The notes: generated by a model not told the origin, from the sequence alone. Positions 33,799 through 42,757 are shown, numbered from the stretch's first letter. The stretch: 64,000 nt of DNA from Lacisediminihabitans sp046156175 (GCF_046156175.1 NZ_JAYLVL010000003.1:248001-312000); one strand, 5' to 3'. Made by a program: numbers and translations.

Positions 33799-35235
33799 CT
33801 AACGGGCCGGCTCGCCCTCGTCCAGCCTGTCACGGTGCTCGGTACTCGTGTGGTCTGTGCTCGTGTGGTCTGTGCTCGTGTGGTCGGTGCTCATGTGCTC
33901 GGTGCTCGTGTGGTCGACACCGAACGGCCAGACCGCGGGAAGCCATGCCATGGGTCGATCGACGGTGGTTCGATCCACAGTGGGTCGATCATCGGGGTCG
34001 ACGGAGAATTCGGCGGCCCGGGATGCTCGCCAGATCGAGACGACAGCCCAGCCGAGCAGGACGAAGTACAGCAGATTCCGGGCCGAGATCACGATGAGCA
34101 TGAGCGGGTCGAGGCTGAGCAGATAGCCGTAGAGGTAGGGATAGATCACCTGGGTGAGGGCGGCGAGCACGAGCACCAGGACAGCCGGGGTTCGAAACAG
34201 TCGGCCGCGGCCCACGGCGTTTATTGCGAGACCGAGGATCACCGGCACGGCGAGCCAGGTGATGTACTGCGGCGAGCCGACCTTGTTGACGGCGATGAGG
34301 GCGACGACGTAGGCGAGCGACAGTGACGGCAGCAAGTCTGCGACGGCCACGCGACTGCGCAGGGCGAGCACGGCGAGAATCGTGATGGCGACCACCACGA
34401 GTGCCATGAGGGGGTTGATGAGCATGCTGGCCGCTTCGACACCGGGGCCTCGTACCTGCCAGGTGAGGAGCCCCTGGTCGTAATACACGAAGGTGTTCGG
34501 CACCCCGGCGAACTCCTGCCACAGCCAGACGGTGCTGATCGGCGCTTCCACCTGGAGCCCGCGAGCGGACTGCTGGGCGACGAAGCTGAAGACATTCGCA
34601 CCGGCGCCGAGGGAGAGCGCGATCGCGACGATGACGAGGCTCGTGACCCCCGCACTGACCACAACCTTCCGGCGCGCGCGCACCGCGATCAGGATGGACA
34701 CGAGCAGGGCGGCTGGCCAGACCTTTATCCAGGTCGCGAGAGTGAGGATCACGGCCGCGGCTCGCGGACGAGTCGCCACAAGCAGCACACCGACGATCGC
34801 CAGCGGAACGGTGATCGAGTCGATGCGCCCGACCGCGATGGGGCCGAGAAGCAGCAGGAATGCGACCCACCACCACGCCACCACGATGTTGCGGCTGGTG
34901 CGTCCCCAGCCGGTGAGGATACCGAACGCGAGCAGGTCGAGCACCAGCACCAGGCCGAGCCAGGTACTGGGAAACAGCTCGGGTCCGAAGACGCGGGCGA
35001 TCAACATGGGTACGAGCGCGACTATCGGGTAGACCCACGAGCCGTCGATGCCCACCCAGTAGTTCGACACGAGGGCCTGATCGGTCCAGAACTTGTAGAC
35101 GCTGGTCACGTCGCCGAAGGGCTGACCGGGACCATAGAGGTTCAGTGCTCCGAGCCACAGGTGCGCGAGGATGAATGCCGCCCAGAGCAGCAGCGGACTG
35201 CGCGCGGGCGAACGCAGCGTCGCCGATGTGGTCAT
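33799..35235 (-). CDS. Membrane glycosyltransferase, GT87-like, with repeat tail
   Basis: 478 residues with about 11-12 membrane helices. The early periplasmic loop GQPFGDVTSVYKFWTDQA holds the acidic residue expected in GT-C mannosyltransferases of the GT87/DUF2029 type, which use polyprenyl-phosphate mannose in lipoglycan assembly. Start ATG 35235 lies 7 nt after a TACCCT box. After the last helix comes a hydrophilic tail with DRTTVDRP-type repeats and then five or six copies of a five-residue unit (DHTST, with EHMST and variants), encoded by 15-bp tandem repeats. The tail is His- and Thr-rich and probably variable in copy number. Confidence 0.78.
   Translation of the reverse strand: MTTSATLRSPARSPLLLWAAFILAHLWLGALNLYGPGQPFGDVTSVYKFWTDQALVSNYWVGIDGSWVYPIVALVPMLIARVFGPELFPSTWLGLVLVLDLLAFGILTGWGRTSRNIVVAWWWVAFLLLLGPIAVGRIDSITVPLAIVGVLLVATRPRAAAVILTLATWIKVWPAALLVSILIAVRARRKVVVSAGVTSLVIVAIALSLGAGANVFSFVAQQSARGLQVEAPISTVWLWQEFAGVPNTFVYYDQGLLTWQVRGPGVEAASMLINPLMALVVVAITILAVLALRSRVAVADLLPSLSLAYVVALIAVNKVGSPQYITWLAVPVILGLAINAVGRGRLFRTPAVLVLVLAALTQVIYPYLYGYLLSLDPLMLIVISARNLLYFVLLGWAVVSIWRASRAAEFSVDPDDRPTVDRTTVDRPMAWLPAVWPFGVDHTSTEHMSTDHTSTDHTSTDHTSTEHRDRLDEGEPAR
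33835..33916. repeat. 15-bp tandem repeats encoding a DHTST tail
   Basis: About five imperfect copies of GTGCTCGTGTGGTC(T/G), in frame with the glycosyltransferase gene on the minus strand, so copy-number change would alter only the length of the His/Thr-rich tail. Confidence 0.8.
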
Positions 35236-35242
35236 GCTGGCA

Positions 35243-35248
35243 AGGGTA
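35243..35248 (-). promoter_or_regulatory. -10 box of leaderless glycosyltransferase promoter
   Basis: TACCCT on the minus strand, 7 nt before the ATG at 35235. Confidence 0.45.
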
Positions 35249-35308
35249 TCCGGTAACAATTCGTAGTCCGCGCCATCCCGCGCGTCGCCGGTAAGCCATG
35301 ATCGAGGG

Positions 35309-36160
35309 ATGACCCGAATCCCTGCCTCCCGAATCGTCGCCGCCATCGGAGCCGCGGTGCTCGTCGCCGCTCTCGCGGCCTGCGCCTCGTCATCCCCCTC
35401 CTCTTCGTCCTCCTCGAGCGGGTCTTCCGGCTACGTCACCTCCGGAAAGCTCACCATCGGCACGGGTCAGCCCGCCTACTTCCCCTGGGTCATCGACGAC
35501 ACACCACAGTCGGGCAAGGGCTTCGAGTCCGCGGTCGCCTACGCGGTCGCCGACAAGCTGGGATTCGCCAAGAAGGATGTCGTCTGGGTTCGCTCCACCT
35601 TCGACCAGGCCATCGCGCCGGGTGACAAGGACTTCGACTTCAACCTGCAGCAGTTCTCCATCACGGATGAGCGCAAGGCCGACGTCGACTTCTCCTCGCC
35701 GTACTACGAGACCACTCAGACCGTGATCACGATCAAGGGTTCCAAGGCCGAGAACGCCAAGTCGATCTCCGACCTGAAGACCCTCCTCGTCGGCGCCCAG
35801 ACGGGCACGACGAGCTTCGACGCCATCGAGAAACAGATCAAGCCCGCCGCCGGAGCCCAGGCCTTCAATTCCAACGACGACGCGAAACTCGCACTGCAGA
35901 GCGGCACCATCGACGCGCTCGTCGTCGACCTGCCCACCGCCTTCTACCTCACCGGTGCGGAGCTCGACGGCGGCAAGATCATCGGACAGCTGCCCAAGCA
36001 GACGGGCACCGGAGACCAGTTCGGTCTCGTACTCGCGAAGGGCAGCCCCCTCACGACGAAGGTCACCGCCGCCGTGGATGCCCTTCGCACTGACGGCACT
36101 CTCGACAAGCTGGCGACCACCTGGCTCGCGAGTTCGGCGGATGCCCCCGTACTCAAGTAG
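35309..36160 (+). CDS. Amino-acid ABC transporter, substrate-binding lipoprotein
   Basis: 283 residues. The lipobox LAAC places the lipidated Cys at residue 25, followed by a Ser-rich linker and the family-3 solute-binding domain (about 45-275), with GTGQPAYFPWV, the DVDFSSPYYETTQTV hinge segment and QTGTTSFDAI. Such proteins bind polar or charged amino acids outside the membrane. The ATG is preceded by CATGAT and 6 nt, without separate spacing for a normal ribosome binding site. The permease and ATPase genes follow directly. Confidence 0.9.
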   Translation: MTRIPASRIVAAIGAAVLVAALAACASSSPSSSSSSSGSSGYVTSGKLTIGTGQPAYFPWVIDDTPQSGKGFESAVAYAVADKLGFAKKDVVWVRSTFDQAIAPGDKDFDFNLQQFSITDERKADVDFSSPYYETTQTVITIKGSKAENAKSISDLKTLLVGAQTGTTSFDAIEKQIKPAAGAQAFNSNDDAKLALQSGTIDALVVDLPTAFYLTGAELDGGKIIGQLPKQTGTGDQFGLVLAKGSPLTTKVTAAVDALRTDGTLDKLATTWLASSADAPVLK

Positions 36161-36163
36161 TTT
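36158..36163 (+). promoter_or_regulatory. -10-like box overlapping the end of the binding-protein gene
   Basis: TAGTTT (its TAG is the stop codon) lies 6 nt before the permease ATG at 36170; AAGG directly before the ATG could also act as ribosome binding site, so internal initiation is only possible. Confidence 0.25.
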
Positions 36164-36169
36164 GCAAGG

Positions 36170-37027
36170 ATGACGACTGCCCTGCACGAACCGAGCGCGG
36201 TCGAACTCGACCGTCGAGGCTTTCGGCGACGCCAGACTTCGCGGTCGGTGCTCATCGCGGTGATCAGCACTCTCGTGTTCGCCGCGATCGCCTGGATCGC
36301 GATCGTCAACACGCCCGGTTGGCAACGGGTGCAGCACTCCTTCTTCGATCCGGCGGTGCTCGCGAAAGCCTGGCCGCGGGTGATCACCGGCCTCTGGCTC
36401 AACATCCGGGTGCTGTTCTTCGCCGCGCTCGGGGTGCTGGTGCTCAGCATCATCCTCGCGACCCTTCGCACACTGCGCGGCCCGATCTTCTTTCCCGTGC
36501 GCGCCCTCGTGGCCGGATACACCGACCTGTTCCGCGGGCTGCCGCTCATCATCGTGCTCTATCTCGTGGGATTCGGCATCCCGGGGTTGCGGCTCGATAT
36601 CCCCCGGTTCCCGGCTGAGTTCTGGGGCACTATCGCGCTCATCCTCACCTACTCGGCCTATGTCTCTGAGGTGTTCCGGGCAGGGATCGAGTCGGTGCAT
36701 CCGTCCCAACGACTCGCCGCGAGGTCCCTCGGGCTCAGCCACGGCCAGACCATGCGGCTGGTGATCCTGCCGCAGGCGATTCGCAAGGTGACTCCGGCAC
36801 TCATGAACGATTTCGTGGCCATGCAGAAGGATGTGGGGCTCATCTCGGTGCTCGGGGCCATCGATGCCGTGCGGGCAGCGCAGATCGAGACCGCCTCGTC
36901 CTTCAACTTCACCCCCTATGTGCTCGCGGGGCTGCTCTTCGTGCTGCTCGCGTTGCCCATGATCCGACTCACCGACTGGTACACGGCGCGGATGCGGGCG
37001 CGCGAGCAGGCCGGGTCGATCGTATGA
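36170..37027 (+). CDS. Amino-acid ABC transporter permease
   Basis: 285 residues. About 60 N-terminal residues including one helix precede the HisM/GlnP-type permease domain. The EAA loop, which contacts the ATPase, is ESVHPSQRLAARSLGLSHGQ (181-200 or so), and GYTDLFRGLPLIIVLYL is the conserved start of the transport core. A single permease is encoded, so the channel is probably a homodimer. The stop overlaps the start of the ATPase gene (ATGA). Confidence 0.92.
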   Translation: MTTALHEPSAVELDRRGFRRRQTSRSVLIAVISTLVFAAIAWIAIVNTPGWQRVQHSFFDPAVLAKAWPRVITGLWLNIRVLFFAALGVLVLSIILATLRTLRGPIFFPVRALVAGYTDLFRGLPLIIVLYLVGFGIPGLRLDIPRFPAEFWGTIALILTYSAYVSEVFRAGIESVHPSQRLAARSLGLSHGQTMRLVILPQAIRKVTPALMNDFVAMQKDVGLISVLGAIDAVRAAQIETASSFNFTPYVLAGLLFVLLALPMIRLTDWYTARMRAREQAGSIV

Positions 37028-37797
37028 GCCAGTCAGAGGACGCGGCGACGCCGCGCGAGGAGGTGCTGCGCCTCGACAACGTCTGGAAGGCGTTCGGCGA
37101 CACCGAGGTGTTGCGCGGCGTCGACCTCACCGTGGCGAGCCACCAGGTCGTGGCGCTGATCGGAGCGAGCGGGTCGGGAAAGTCCACCCTGCTTCGCACG
37201 ATCAACCTGTTGGAGCGGGTGGATGACGGCCAGGTGTTCCTTCGCGGCACCGACATCAGCCGCCCGCAGACACGCCCCGATGTGATCCGTGCGCGCATCG
37301 GCATGGTCTTCCAGCAGTTCAATCTCTTTCCGCACCTCACCGTGCTCGACAACGTGACCCTCGCGAGCCGCCGCGTGTTCGGTGTCTCGCGGTCGACTGC
37401 CGAGCAGAAGGCGAGGCAGCTGCTCGACCAGGTGGGGCTGGCGGATCGCGCCGGCGCCTACCCCGACCGGCTGTCGGGCGGCCAGCAGCAGCGCGTCGCC
37501 ATCGTGCGCGCCATCGCCACCGATCCAGAGCTCCTGCTGCTCGACGAGATAACCAGTGCCCTCGACCCGGAACTCGTCGGCGAGGTGCTCGAACTGGTGC
37601 GTACCCTTGCCGCCCGCGGCACCACGATCGTGATGGCCACTCACGAGATGGCATTCGCACGCGATGTCGCCAATCACGTCGTCTTCCTCGACTCCGGGGT
37701 GATCGCCGAGCAGGGACCACCGGCCCAGCTTTTCGGAGCCCCCCGCGAGACGCGTACCCGCGACTTCCTCTCCCGATTCACCGGCCTTGCCGGCTAG
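37024..37797 (+). CDS. Amino-acid ABC transporter ATP-binding protein
   Basis: 257 residues of the GlnQ/HisP type. Walker A is GASGSGKST (about 47-55), the signature LSGGQQQRVAIVRAI (about 149-163) and Walker B ELLLLDEITSALDPE are complete, and the H-loop is MATHEMAFA. It powers uptake by the adjacent permease and binding protein. The start codon overlaps the permease stop. Its TAG stop lies in CTAG at 37794-37797, which is at the same time the stop of the convergent nnrD gene. Confidence 0.95.
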   Translation: MSQSEDAATPREEVLRLDNVWKAFGDTEVLRGVDLTVASHQVVALIGASGSGKSTLLRTINLLERVDDGQVFLRGTDISRPQTRPDVIRARIGMVFQQFNLFPHLTVLDNVTLASRRVFGVSRSTAEQKARQLLDQVGLADRAGAYPDRLSGGQQQRVAIVRAIATDPELLLLDEITSALDPELVGEVLELVRTLAARGTTIVMATHEMAFARDVANHVVFLDSGVIAEQGPPAQLFGAPRETRTRDFLSRFTGLAG

Positions 37798-38615
37798 CTC
37801 CCCAGCAACTCGGCGATGACCCCCGGCACTGCGCCGATGAGATCGAGAATGGTCAATGGCCCCCCGGCGCTCGCCCGGGTCGCCGCCAGTCCGTGGATGA
37901 CCGAGGCCGTCGCCCCGAGTCGGGCGAGCAGCGAAGGATCCGCGGCGATCTCCCGAGAGTGCGTGGCGACGAGGGCCCCGAGGATGCCGCCCAAGGCATC
38001 CCCCGCTCCCGCGGTCGCGAGCCAGGCCGGCGCGGAGGAGGCGACCAGGCACGTGCCGTCCGGTGCGGCGACATAGGTGCTGTGTCCCTTCAGCAGCACC
38101 GTCACACCGAGCTTCTGCGCCGACCGACCGGCGGCCTGCGCAGGGTCGCGTGCGATGTCTTCCGTGGATTCTCCCAGCACCTTGGAGAGCTCGCGGAAGT
38201 GCGGGGTGATGATCGCCGGCCCCGTCGCGCGATCGAGCAGGTCGAGGGCGCCCGCATCCACAACGACCGGGAGCCCGGAACCGAGCGCCGTGGCGAGCCG
38301 GTCGGCGGTGGCGGTGTCGCGGAGCGCGGCATCCATCCCGGAGCCGACCAACCAGGCCTGCACGCGACCGGCAGCGGCCACAGCCTCCGGGCGGCGCTGC
38401 AGCACGAAGGTCGTCGCCCTCTCGTCTCCGAGGTACCGCACCATTCCCACGCCGGTGTGGAGAGCCGCATCCACTCCGAGCACCGCCGCCCCGGGGTACG
38501 CGGCCGACCCGGTGACCACGCCGAGCACCCCGCGGGAGTACTTGTCGTCATCCGGTGCCGGCACGGAGATGAGGCCGGCGGCGTCGCGAGCTGTCCACGG
38601 CAGGAAAGTGTTCAT
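37794..38615 (-). CDS. nnrD: ADP-dependent NAD(P)H-hydrate dehydratase
   Basis: 273 residues. A stand-alone NnrD domain, related to ribokinase-fold YjeF C-terminal domains, that repairs hydrated NAD(P)H using ADP. Typical motifs are KYSRGVLGVVTGSAAYPGAA at the N-terminus, ITPHFRELSKVL in the middle and the nucleotide-binding AGAGDALGGILGAL (about 225-238). The epimerase partner NnrE is not adjacent. The ATG at 38615 was preferred to the GTG at 38624 because that GTG overlaps a TATCGT -10 box lying 7 nt before the ATG. Confidence 0.9.
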   Translation of the reverse strand: MNTFLPWTARDAAGLISVPAPDDDKYSRGVLGVVTGSAAYPGAAVLGVDAALHTGVGMVRYLGDERATTFVLQRRPEAVAAAGRVQAWLVGSGMDAALRDTATADRLATALGSGLPVVVDAGALDLLDRATGPAIITPHFRELSKVLGESTEDIARDPAQAAGRSAQKLGVTVLLKGHSTYVAAPDGTCLVASSAPAWLATAGAGDALGGILGALVATHSREIAADPSLLARLGATASVIHGLAATRASAGGPLTILDLIGAVPGVIAELLGS

Positions 38616-38622
38616 GGGTCTC

Positions 38623-38630
38623 ACGATAGT
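38623..38630. promoter_or_regulatory. Overlapping divergent -10 boxes of nnrD and the HAD gene
   Basis: Minus-strand TATCGT (38623-38628) serves nnrD, 7 nt before its ATG. Plus-strand GATAGT (38625-38630) lies 9 nt before the HAD GTG at 38640. Both promoters cannot be melted at once, so the two genes may compete. Confidence 0.4.
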
Positions 38631-38639
38631 TTGGAAGGC

Positions 38640-39275
38640 GTGACCGATACCGCGCGAGCCCTGAGCATCCCCAACCGAGTCGTCGTCTTCGACTATGGGG
38701 AGGTCATCTCCCGGTCACCGAGCGAGGCCTCTCGCGCGGCTCTCGAAGCCCTCGCCGGGGTCGATCCCCAGCGCTTCCGGGTCGCGTACGAGGCGCACCG
38801 CGACGGCCTCGACCGCGGCACCACCAGCATCCGCGAGTACTGGATGCTGGTGGCGGCCGATACCGGCGCCGACTGGTCGGAGGCCCACATCCACGAACTG
38901 TGGGTGGCCGATTTCACGGGATGGATCAGTGTCGACCCCGCCGTGTTCGACGTCATCGCCGAGCTGCACGCCGGAGGTACCCGGATCGCCCTCCTCTCCA
39001 ACGCCGGCTTCGACTTCGCGAGTCCCTTCCGCTACTCCCCGATCGCGCGTTTCTTCGAGCGGATGTTCGTGAGCGCAGAGATGCTCAAGCTCAAGCCGGA
39101 GGCTGACATCTACCTCGAGGTCGCCCGGGAGCTCGGAATATCCTGCGCCGAAATGGTCTTCATTGACAATAAGCAGGTCAATGTCGACGGCGCAGTGTCG
39201 CTCGGCATCACCGGCCACCACTTCGTCGGAGCCGCCGAGCTGCGCCGCTTCCTCCAGACCATTTCAGACAGGTGA
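38640..39275 (+). CDS. HAD-superfamily hydrolase, YihX-like
   Basis: 211 residues. Motif 1 is VVVFDYGEVI with nucleophile Asp18; as in the YihX (glucose-1-phosphatase) group the second Asp of DxD is replaced by Gly. Motif 2 is ALLSNAG, motif 3 LKPEADIY and motif 4 VFIDNKQVNVDGA, all as expected for HAD subfamily IA with a helical cap. The phosphorylated substrate is unknown. The GTG start has GGAAGG in front. The stop overlaps a GTG of the next gene, so it is coupled to the flavin oxidoreductase. Confidence 0.85.
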   Translation: MTDTARALSIPNRVVVFDYGEVISRSPSEASRAALEALAGVDPQRFRVAYEAHRDGLDRGTTSIREYWMLVAADTGADWSEAHIHELWVADFTGWISVDPAVFDVIAELHAGGTRIALLSNAGFDFASPFRYSPIARFFERMFVSAEMLKLKPEADIYLEVARELGISCAEMVFIDNKQVNVDGAVSLGITGHHFVGAAELRRFLQTISDR

Positions 39276-39277
39276 CC

Positions 39278-40363
39278 ATGTCGACTTCCGCTCTCTTCAG
39301 CCCCTATTCGGTGCGCGCCGTCACGATGCGAAATCGCCTCTGGGTCGCGCCGATGTGCGAGTACTCGGTGGAGAAGCACGACGGGGTGCCGACCGACTGG
39401 CACCTCGTGCACCTCGGCGGATTCGCCAAGGGCGGTGCCGGACTCGTGATCACCGAAGCGACCGCGGTGAGCGCAGAGGGTCGCATCTCCCCCGAAGACA
39501 CCGGCATCTACACCGATGAGCAGCGCGATGCGTGGGCGCGCATCGTCTCTTTCCTCCACGCGCAGGGTGCCGTCGCCGGCATCCAGCTCGCACATGCCGG
39601 GCGCAAGGCCTCCACCTGGCGTCCCTGGGCTGACGAGCGCGGGAGCGTGCCGGAATCGCAGGGGGGATGGACGGCTGTCGCCCCCTCCGCTGTCGCGTTC
39701 ACCGGCTACGCCGTTCCCGCCGAACTCGACCGGGCCGGCATCGACGCTGTCGTCGCCGACTTCGCCGCTGCCACCCGCCGGTCCCTCGACGCCGGATTCG
39801 ACGTGCTCGAGCTTCACGCCGCGCACGGCTACCTCCTCCACCAGTTCCTGTCGCCGCTGTCGAACCTCCGCACCGACGAATACGGCGGAAGTCTCGAGAA
39901 CCGCGCCCGGCTGCTGCTCGAGGTGATCGCAGCCGTTCGTGCAGAAGCGGGCGAGGATGTCCCGCTGTTCGTGCGATTCTCGGCTACCGACTGGGCGGAA
40001 GGCGGCTGGGACCGGGAGCAGACCGCGACGGTCGCCGACTGGGCCAGGGATGCCGGCGCCGACTTCTTCGACATCTCGACCGGCGGTCTCGTCTCCGGCA
40101 CCACCATCCCGCTCGCACCCGGTTACCAGGTGCCCTTCGCCGACTTCGTGAAGCACGCCTCCTCGGTCGAGGTGAGCGCGGTCGGACTCATCACCGGGGC
40201 GCAGCAGGCGGAACAGATCATCGCCTCCGGCCAGGCGGATGCCGTGATGCTGGCCCGCGCGATCATGCGCGACCCGCACTTCCCGCTTCGCGCCGCGCAT
40301 GAGCTCGGCGTCGAACTGGACTACTGGCCGGACCAGTACCTCCGGGCGAAGTGGCCGGCCTGA
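39278..40363 (+). CDS. NADH:flavin oxidoreductase, Old Yellow Enzyme family (YqjM-like)
   Basis: 361 residues from ATG 39278 (GTG 39272 also possible). The FMN-binding TIM barrel shows the YqjM-group features: VAPMCEYS near residue 24, with the Cys that tunes the flavin, AHAGRKAS near 105, HAAHGYLLHQFLSPLSN near 175 with the substrate-binding His residues, and FDISTGGL/VGLITGAQQAEQII near the end. These enzymes reduce activated C=C bonds; the natural substrate is usually unknown. The gene follows the HAD gene with a two-base gap or overlap. Confidence 0.92.
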   Translation: MSTSALFSPYSVRAVTMRNRLWVAPMCEYSVEKHDGVPTDWHLVHLGGFAKGGAGLVITEATAVSAEGRISPEDTGIYTDEQRDAWARIVSFLHAQGAVAGIQLAHAGRKASTWRPWADERGSVPESQGGWTAVAPSAVAFTGYAVPAELDRAGIDAVVADFAAATRRSLDAGFDVLELHAAHGYLLHQFLSPLSNLRTDEYGGSLENRARLLLEVIAAVRAEAGEDVPLFVRFSATDWAEGGWDREQTATVADWARDAGADFFDISTGGLVSGTTIPLAPGYQVPFADFVKHASSVEVSAVGLITGAQQAEQIIASGQADAVMLARAIMRDPHFPLRAAHELGVELDYWPDQYLRAKWPA

Positions 40364-40385
40364 GAGTCGTCACGACGCGCTGAGC

Positions 40386-41426
40386 TCACCTGCGGCGGGT
40401 GGCGTCCTGCACTTCGCCCACGAGCTCTTCGATGATGTCCTCGAGGAACAGGACGCCCCTCGTCTGCCCGGAATCGTCGAAGACTCTCGCAAGGTGCACC
40501 CCGGAACGCCTCATGGCCGCGAGGGCGTCTTCCAGGTCCATTCCACGGAAGATCGAGATGAGCTTGCGGATGCGCTTCGGCGGCACCGGCTCGTCGAATT
40601 CGCCGACCTCGTCCAGGTCGAGCACGTCCTTGAGGTGCAGGTAGCCCGTCGGCTCACCGACGTCGTTGACGAGCACGTAGCGGGAGAATCCGTTCTGAGC
40701 CACCGCGCGCTCGACGTCGGCCGGTGTCGCGGCTTCCGAGAGACTCACGAGGTGGGGCATACCGACGGCGATGTCCTTCACCTTCTTGGCGGTGAACTCG
40801 AAGGCCGCGTTGAGTGCGCCGATGGAGTCGGTGAGCACACCCTCCTTCGTGGATTGCGCGACGATGTTGGCCACCTCATCGACGGTGAAGGCGCTGTTCG
40901 CCTCGTTCTTGGGTTGCACCCGGAAGAGGCGCAGCACCCCGTTCGCCGTCGCGTTGAGGGCGTAGATGATCGGGCGGAAGACCATCGAGATGAAGACGAG
41001 CGGCGGCGCGAGGATGAGCGCGGCACGATCCGGAACCGAGAACGACAGGTTCTTCGGCACCATCTCGCCGATGACGACGTGCAGGAACGAGACGACGATG
41101 AGGGCGATCACGAAGGCGATGGTGCCGGCGACGTCTTCGGGCAGGTGGGTCAGGGCGAGCGGATACTCCAGCAGGTGGTGGATCGCCGGCTCGGAGACGT
41201 TGAGGATAAGCAGCGAACACACCGTGATGCCGAGCTGGCTGGTGGCGAGCATCATCGTGGCGTGTTCCATCGCGTAGAGAGTCGACTTCGCGGCACGACT
41301 TCCCGCTTCGGCCCGCGGCTCGATCTGGGATCGGCGTGCCGAGATCACGGCGAACTCCGCACCGACGAAGAAACCGTTGATCAGAAGCAGGATCACCAGC
41401 CAGGCGATGCCCCAGGTGTCGCTCAC
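40386..41426 (-). CDS. CNNM/CorC-type membrane protein with CBS domains, second of pair
   Basis: 346 residues. An N-terminal DUF21 domain with four membrane helices (about 1-150; VILLLINGFFVGAEFAVISARRSQIE) is followed by a pair of CBS domains (about 210-330). There is no C-terminal CorC/HlyC domain, unlike the partner encoded upstream. Bacterial CNNM proteins export or sense Mg2+; the old label hemolysin is not informative. GTG at 41426 overlaps the stop of the upstream gene (GTGA), so the two proteins are made together and may form a heteromer. Confidence 0.88.
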   Translation of the reverse strand: MSDTWGIAWLVILLLINGFFVGAEFAVISARRSQIEPRAEAGSRAAKSTLYAMEHATMMLATSQLGITVCSLLILNVSEPAIHHLLEYPLALTHLPEDVAGTIAFVIALIVVSFLHVVIGEMVPKNLSFSVPDRAALILAPPLVFISMVFRPIIYALNATANGVLRLFRVQPKNEANSAFTVDEVANIVAQSTKEGVLTDSIGALNAAFEFTAKKVKDIAVGMPHLVSLSEAATPADVERAVAQNGFSRYVLVNDVGEPTGYLHLKDVLDLDEVGEFDEPVPPKRIRKLISIFRGMDLEDALAAMRRSGVHLARVFDDSGQTRGVLFLEDIIEELVGEVQDATRRR

Positions 41427-42757
41427 GAGGAGGCTCCGTCCGTGATCACCGAGGGGTCCGTGGTGGGCGTGTAGCGCACACGGTCGATGCGCCGACCATC
41501 GAGACGCTCGACCCGGAACTCGCCGCCCTCCACCGCAACGGTGTCACCCACGAGCGGCAGCCGGCCGAGCTCACTCATCATGAAGCCGCCGACCGTCTCG
41601 TATGGGCCCTCTTCCGGGATCACGACATCCGCCCGCTCGAGCAGTTCGTCCGGTCGGAGCATGCCGGGGAAGGTGAGCCAGTCCCGCGAACGAACCACAC
41701 CGGCGAGAGTGCGGTCGTGTTCGTCCGCCACCTCTCCGACGAGCTCTTCCACCAGGTCCTCGAGCGTGACGACTCCGGCGGTGCCGCCGTACTCGTCCAC
41801 CACAACGGCCATCTGGTAGCCCCGGCCGCGCAACTCCCCGAGCAGCACATCGAGCTTCATCGTCTCCGGCACGCGCAGCGCATCGGATTGCAGGGCGGAG
41901 ACCGGCACATCCGCCCGCTTCTCGCGCGGCACGGCGACCGCTTGCTTCACGTGCACGAGTCCGACGACATCATCGATCGAGTCGTCGATCACCGGGAACC
42001 GGGAGAATCCGGTGCGCTGGGCGAGAACGATCACGGTGTGCGCCGAGTCCGTGCGGTCGACGCTGGATACCCGTGGGCGCGGAGTCATCACGTCGGCGGC
42101 GATGTGCTCACTGAACACGAGGGTGCGGGCGAGAAGCGTCGCGGTATCGCGGTCGAGGCTCCCCTCGGTGGCGGATCGGCGCACCAGGGAGCGCAACTCC
42201 TCGGCGGTGCGGGCGGAGGAGAGCTCCTCTTTCGGCTCGATCCCCACGGACCTCAGGATCACGTTGGCGGTGTTGTTGAGAAGCGTCACGAAGGGACGGA
42301 ATACCGCGGTGAAGCCCACCTGGAAGGGGATCACCAGTTTGGCCGTCGGCAGTGGAAGCGCGAGGGCGAAGTTCTTCGGCACGAGTTCGCCGACGATCAT
42401 CGAGAGCAGAGTGGCCAGCACGATGGCGAGCACCGAGGAGATCACGGTAGTCACGGCGGCGGTCAACCCCAGCCCGGAAAGGGGCCCCGACAGGAGACCT
42501 CCGATCGCCGGTTCCATCGTGTAGCCGGTGAGCAGCGTCGTCAGGGTGATTCCGAGCTGTGCGCTCGAGAGGTGGGTCGAGGTGATCTTGAGGGCACCGA
42601 TGGTGAGGCCGAGGCGCTTCTCTCCCCGGGCCATCCGGGATTCGAGATCCGACCGGTTGAGGTTGACGAGGGAGAATTCCGAGGCAACGAAGAAGCCGGT
42701 GCCGACGGTGAGCAGGAGACCGACACCGAGCGTGATCAGCTCATACACGGGCATCAC
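41423..42757 (-). CDS. CNNM/CorC-type membrane protein with CBS and CorC domains, first of pair
   Basis: 444 residues. DUF21 membrane domain at about 1-190, two CBS domains at about 210-335 (VMTPRPRVSSVDRTDSAHTV and the following), and a C-terminal CorC/HlyC domain (about 350-435) with EEGPYETVGGFMMSELGRLP. This is the full-length form of the family, linked to Mg2+/Co2+ efflux. The start may be GTG 42757 or the ATG next to it. It is transcribed with the shorter partner downstream. Confidence 0.9.
   Translation of the reverse strand: MMPVYELITLGVGLLLTVGTGFFVASEFSLVNLNRSDLESRMARGEKRLGLTIGALKITSTHLSSAQLGITLTTLLTGYTMEPAIGGLLSGPLSGLGLTAAVTTVISSVLAIVLATLLSMIVGELVPKNFALALPLPTAKLVIPFQVGFTAVFRPFVTLLNNTANVILRSVGIEPKEELSSARTAEELRSLVRRSATEGSLDRDTATLLARTLVFSEHIAADVMTPRPRVSSVDRTDSAHTVIVLAQRTGFSRFPVIDDSIDDVVGLVHVKQAVAVPREKRADVPVSALQSDALRVPETMKLDVLLGELRGRGYQMAVVVDEYGGTAGVVTLEDLVEELVGEVADEHDRTLAGVVRSRDWLTFPGMLRPDELLERADVVIPEEGPYETVGGFMMSELGRLPLVGDTVAVEGGEFRVERLDGRRIDRVRYTPTTDPSVITDGASS

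Noticed and set aside
33835..33916. CRISPR-like array
   Set aside because: The 15-bp units are contiguous with no unique spacers and stay in frame with a coding sequence, so they are protein-coding tandem repeats.
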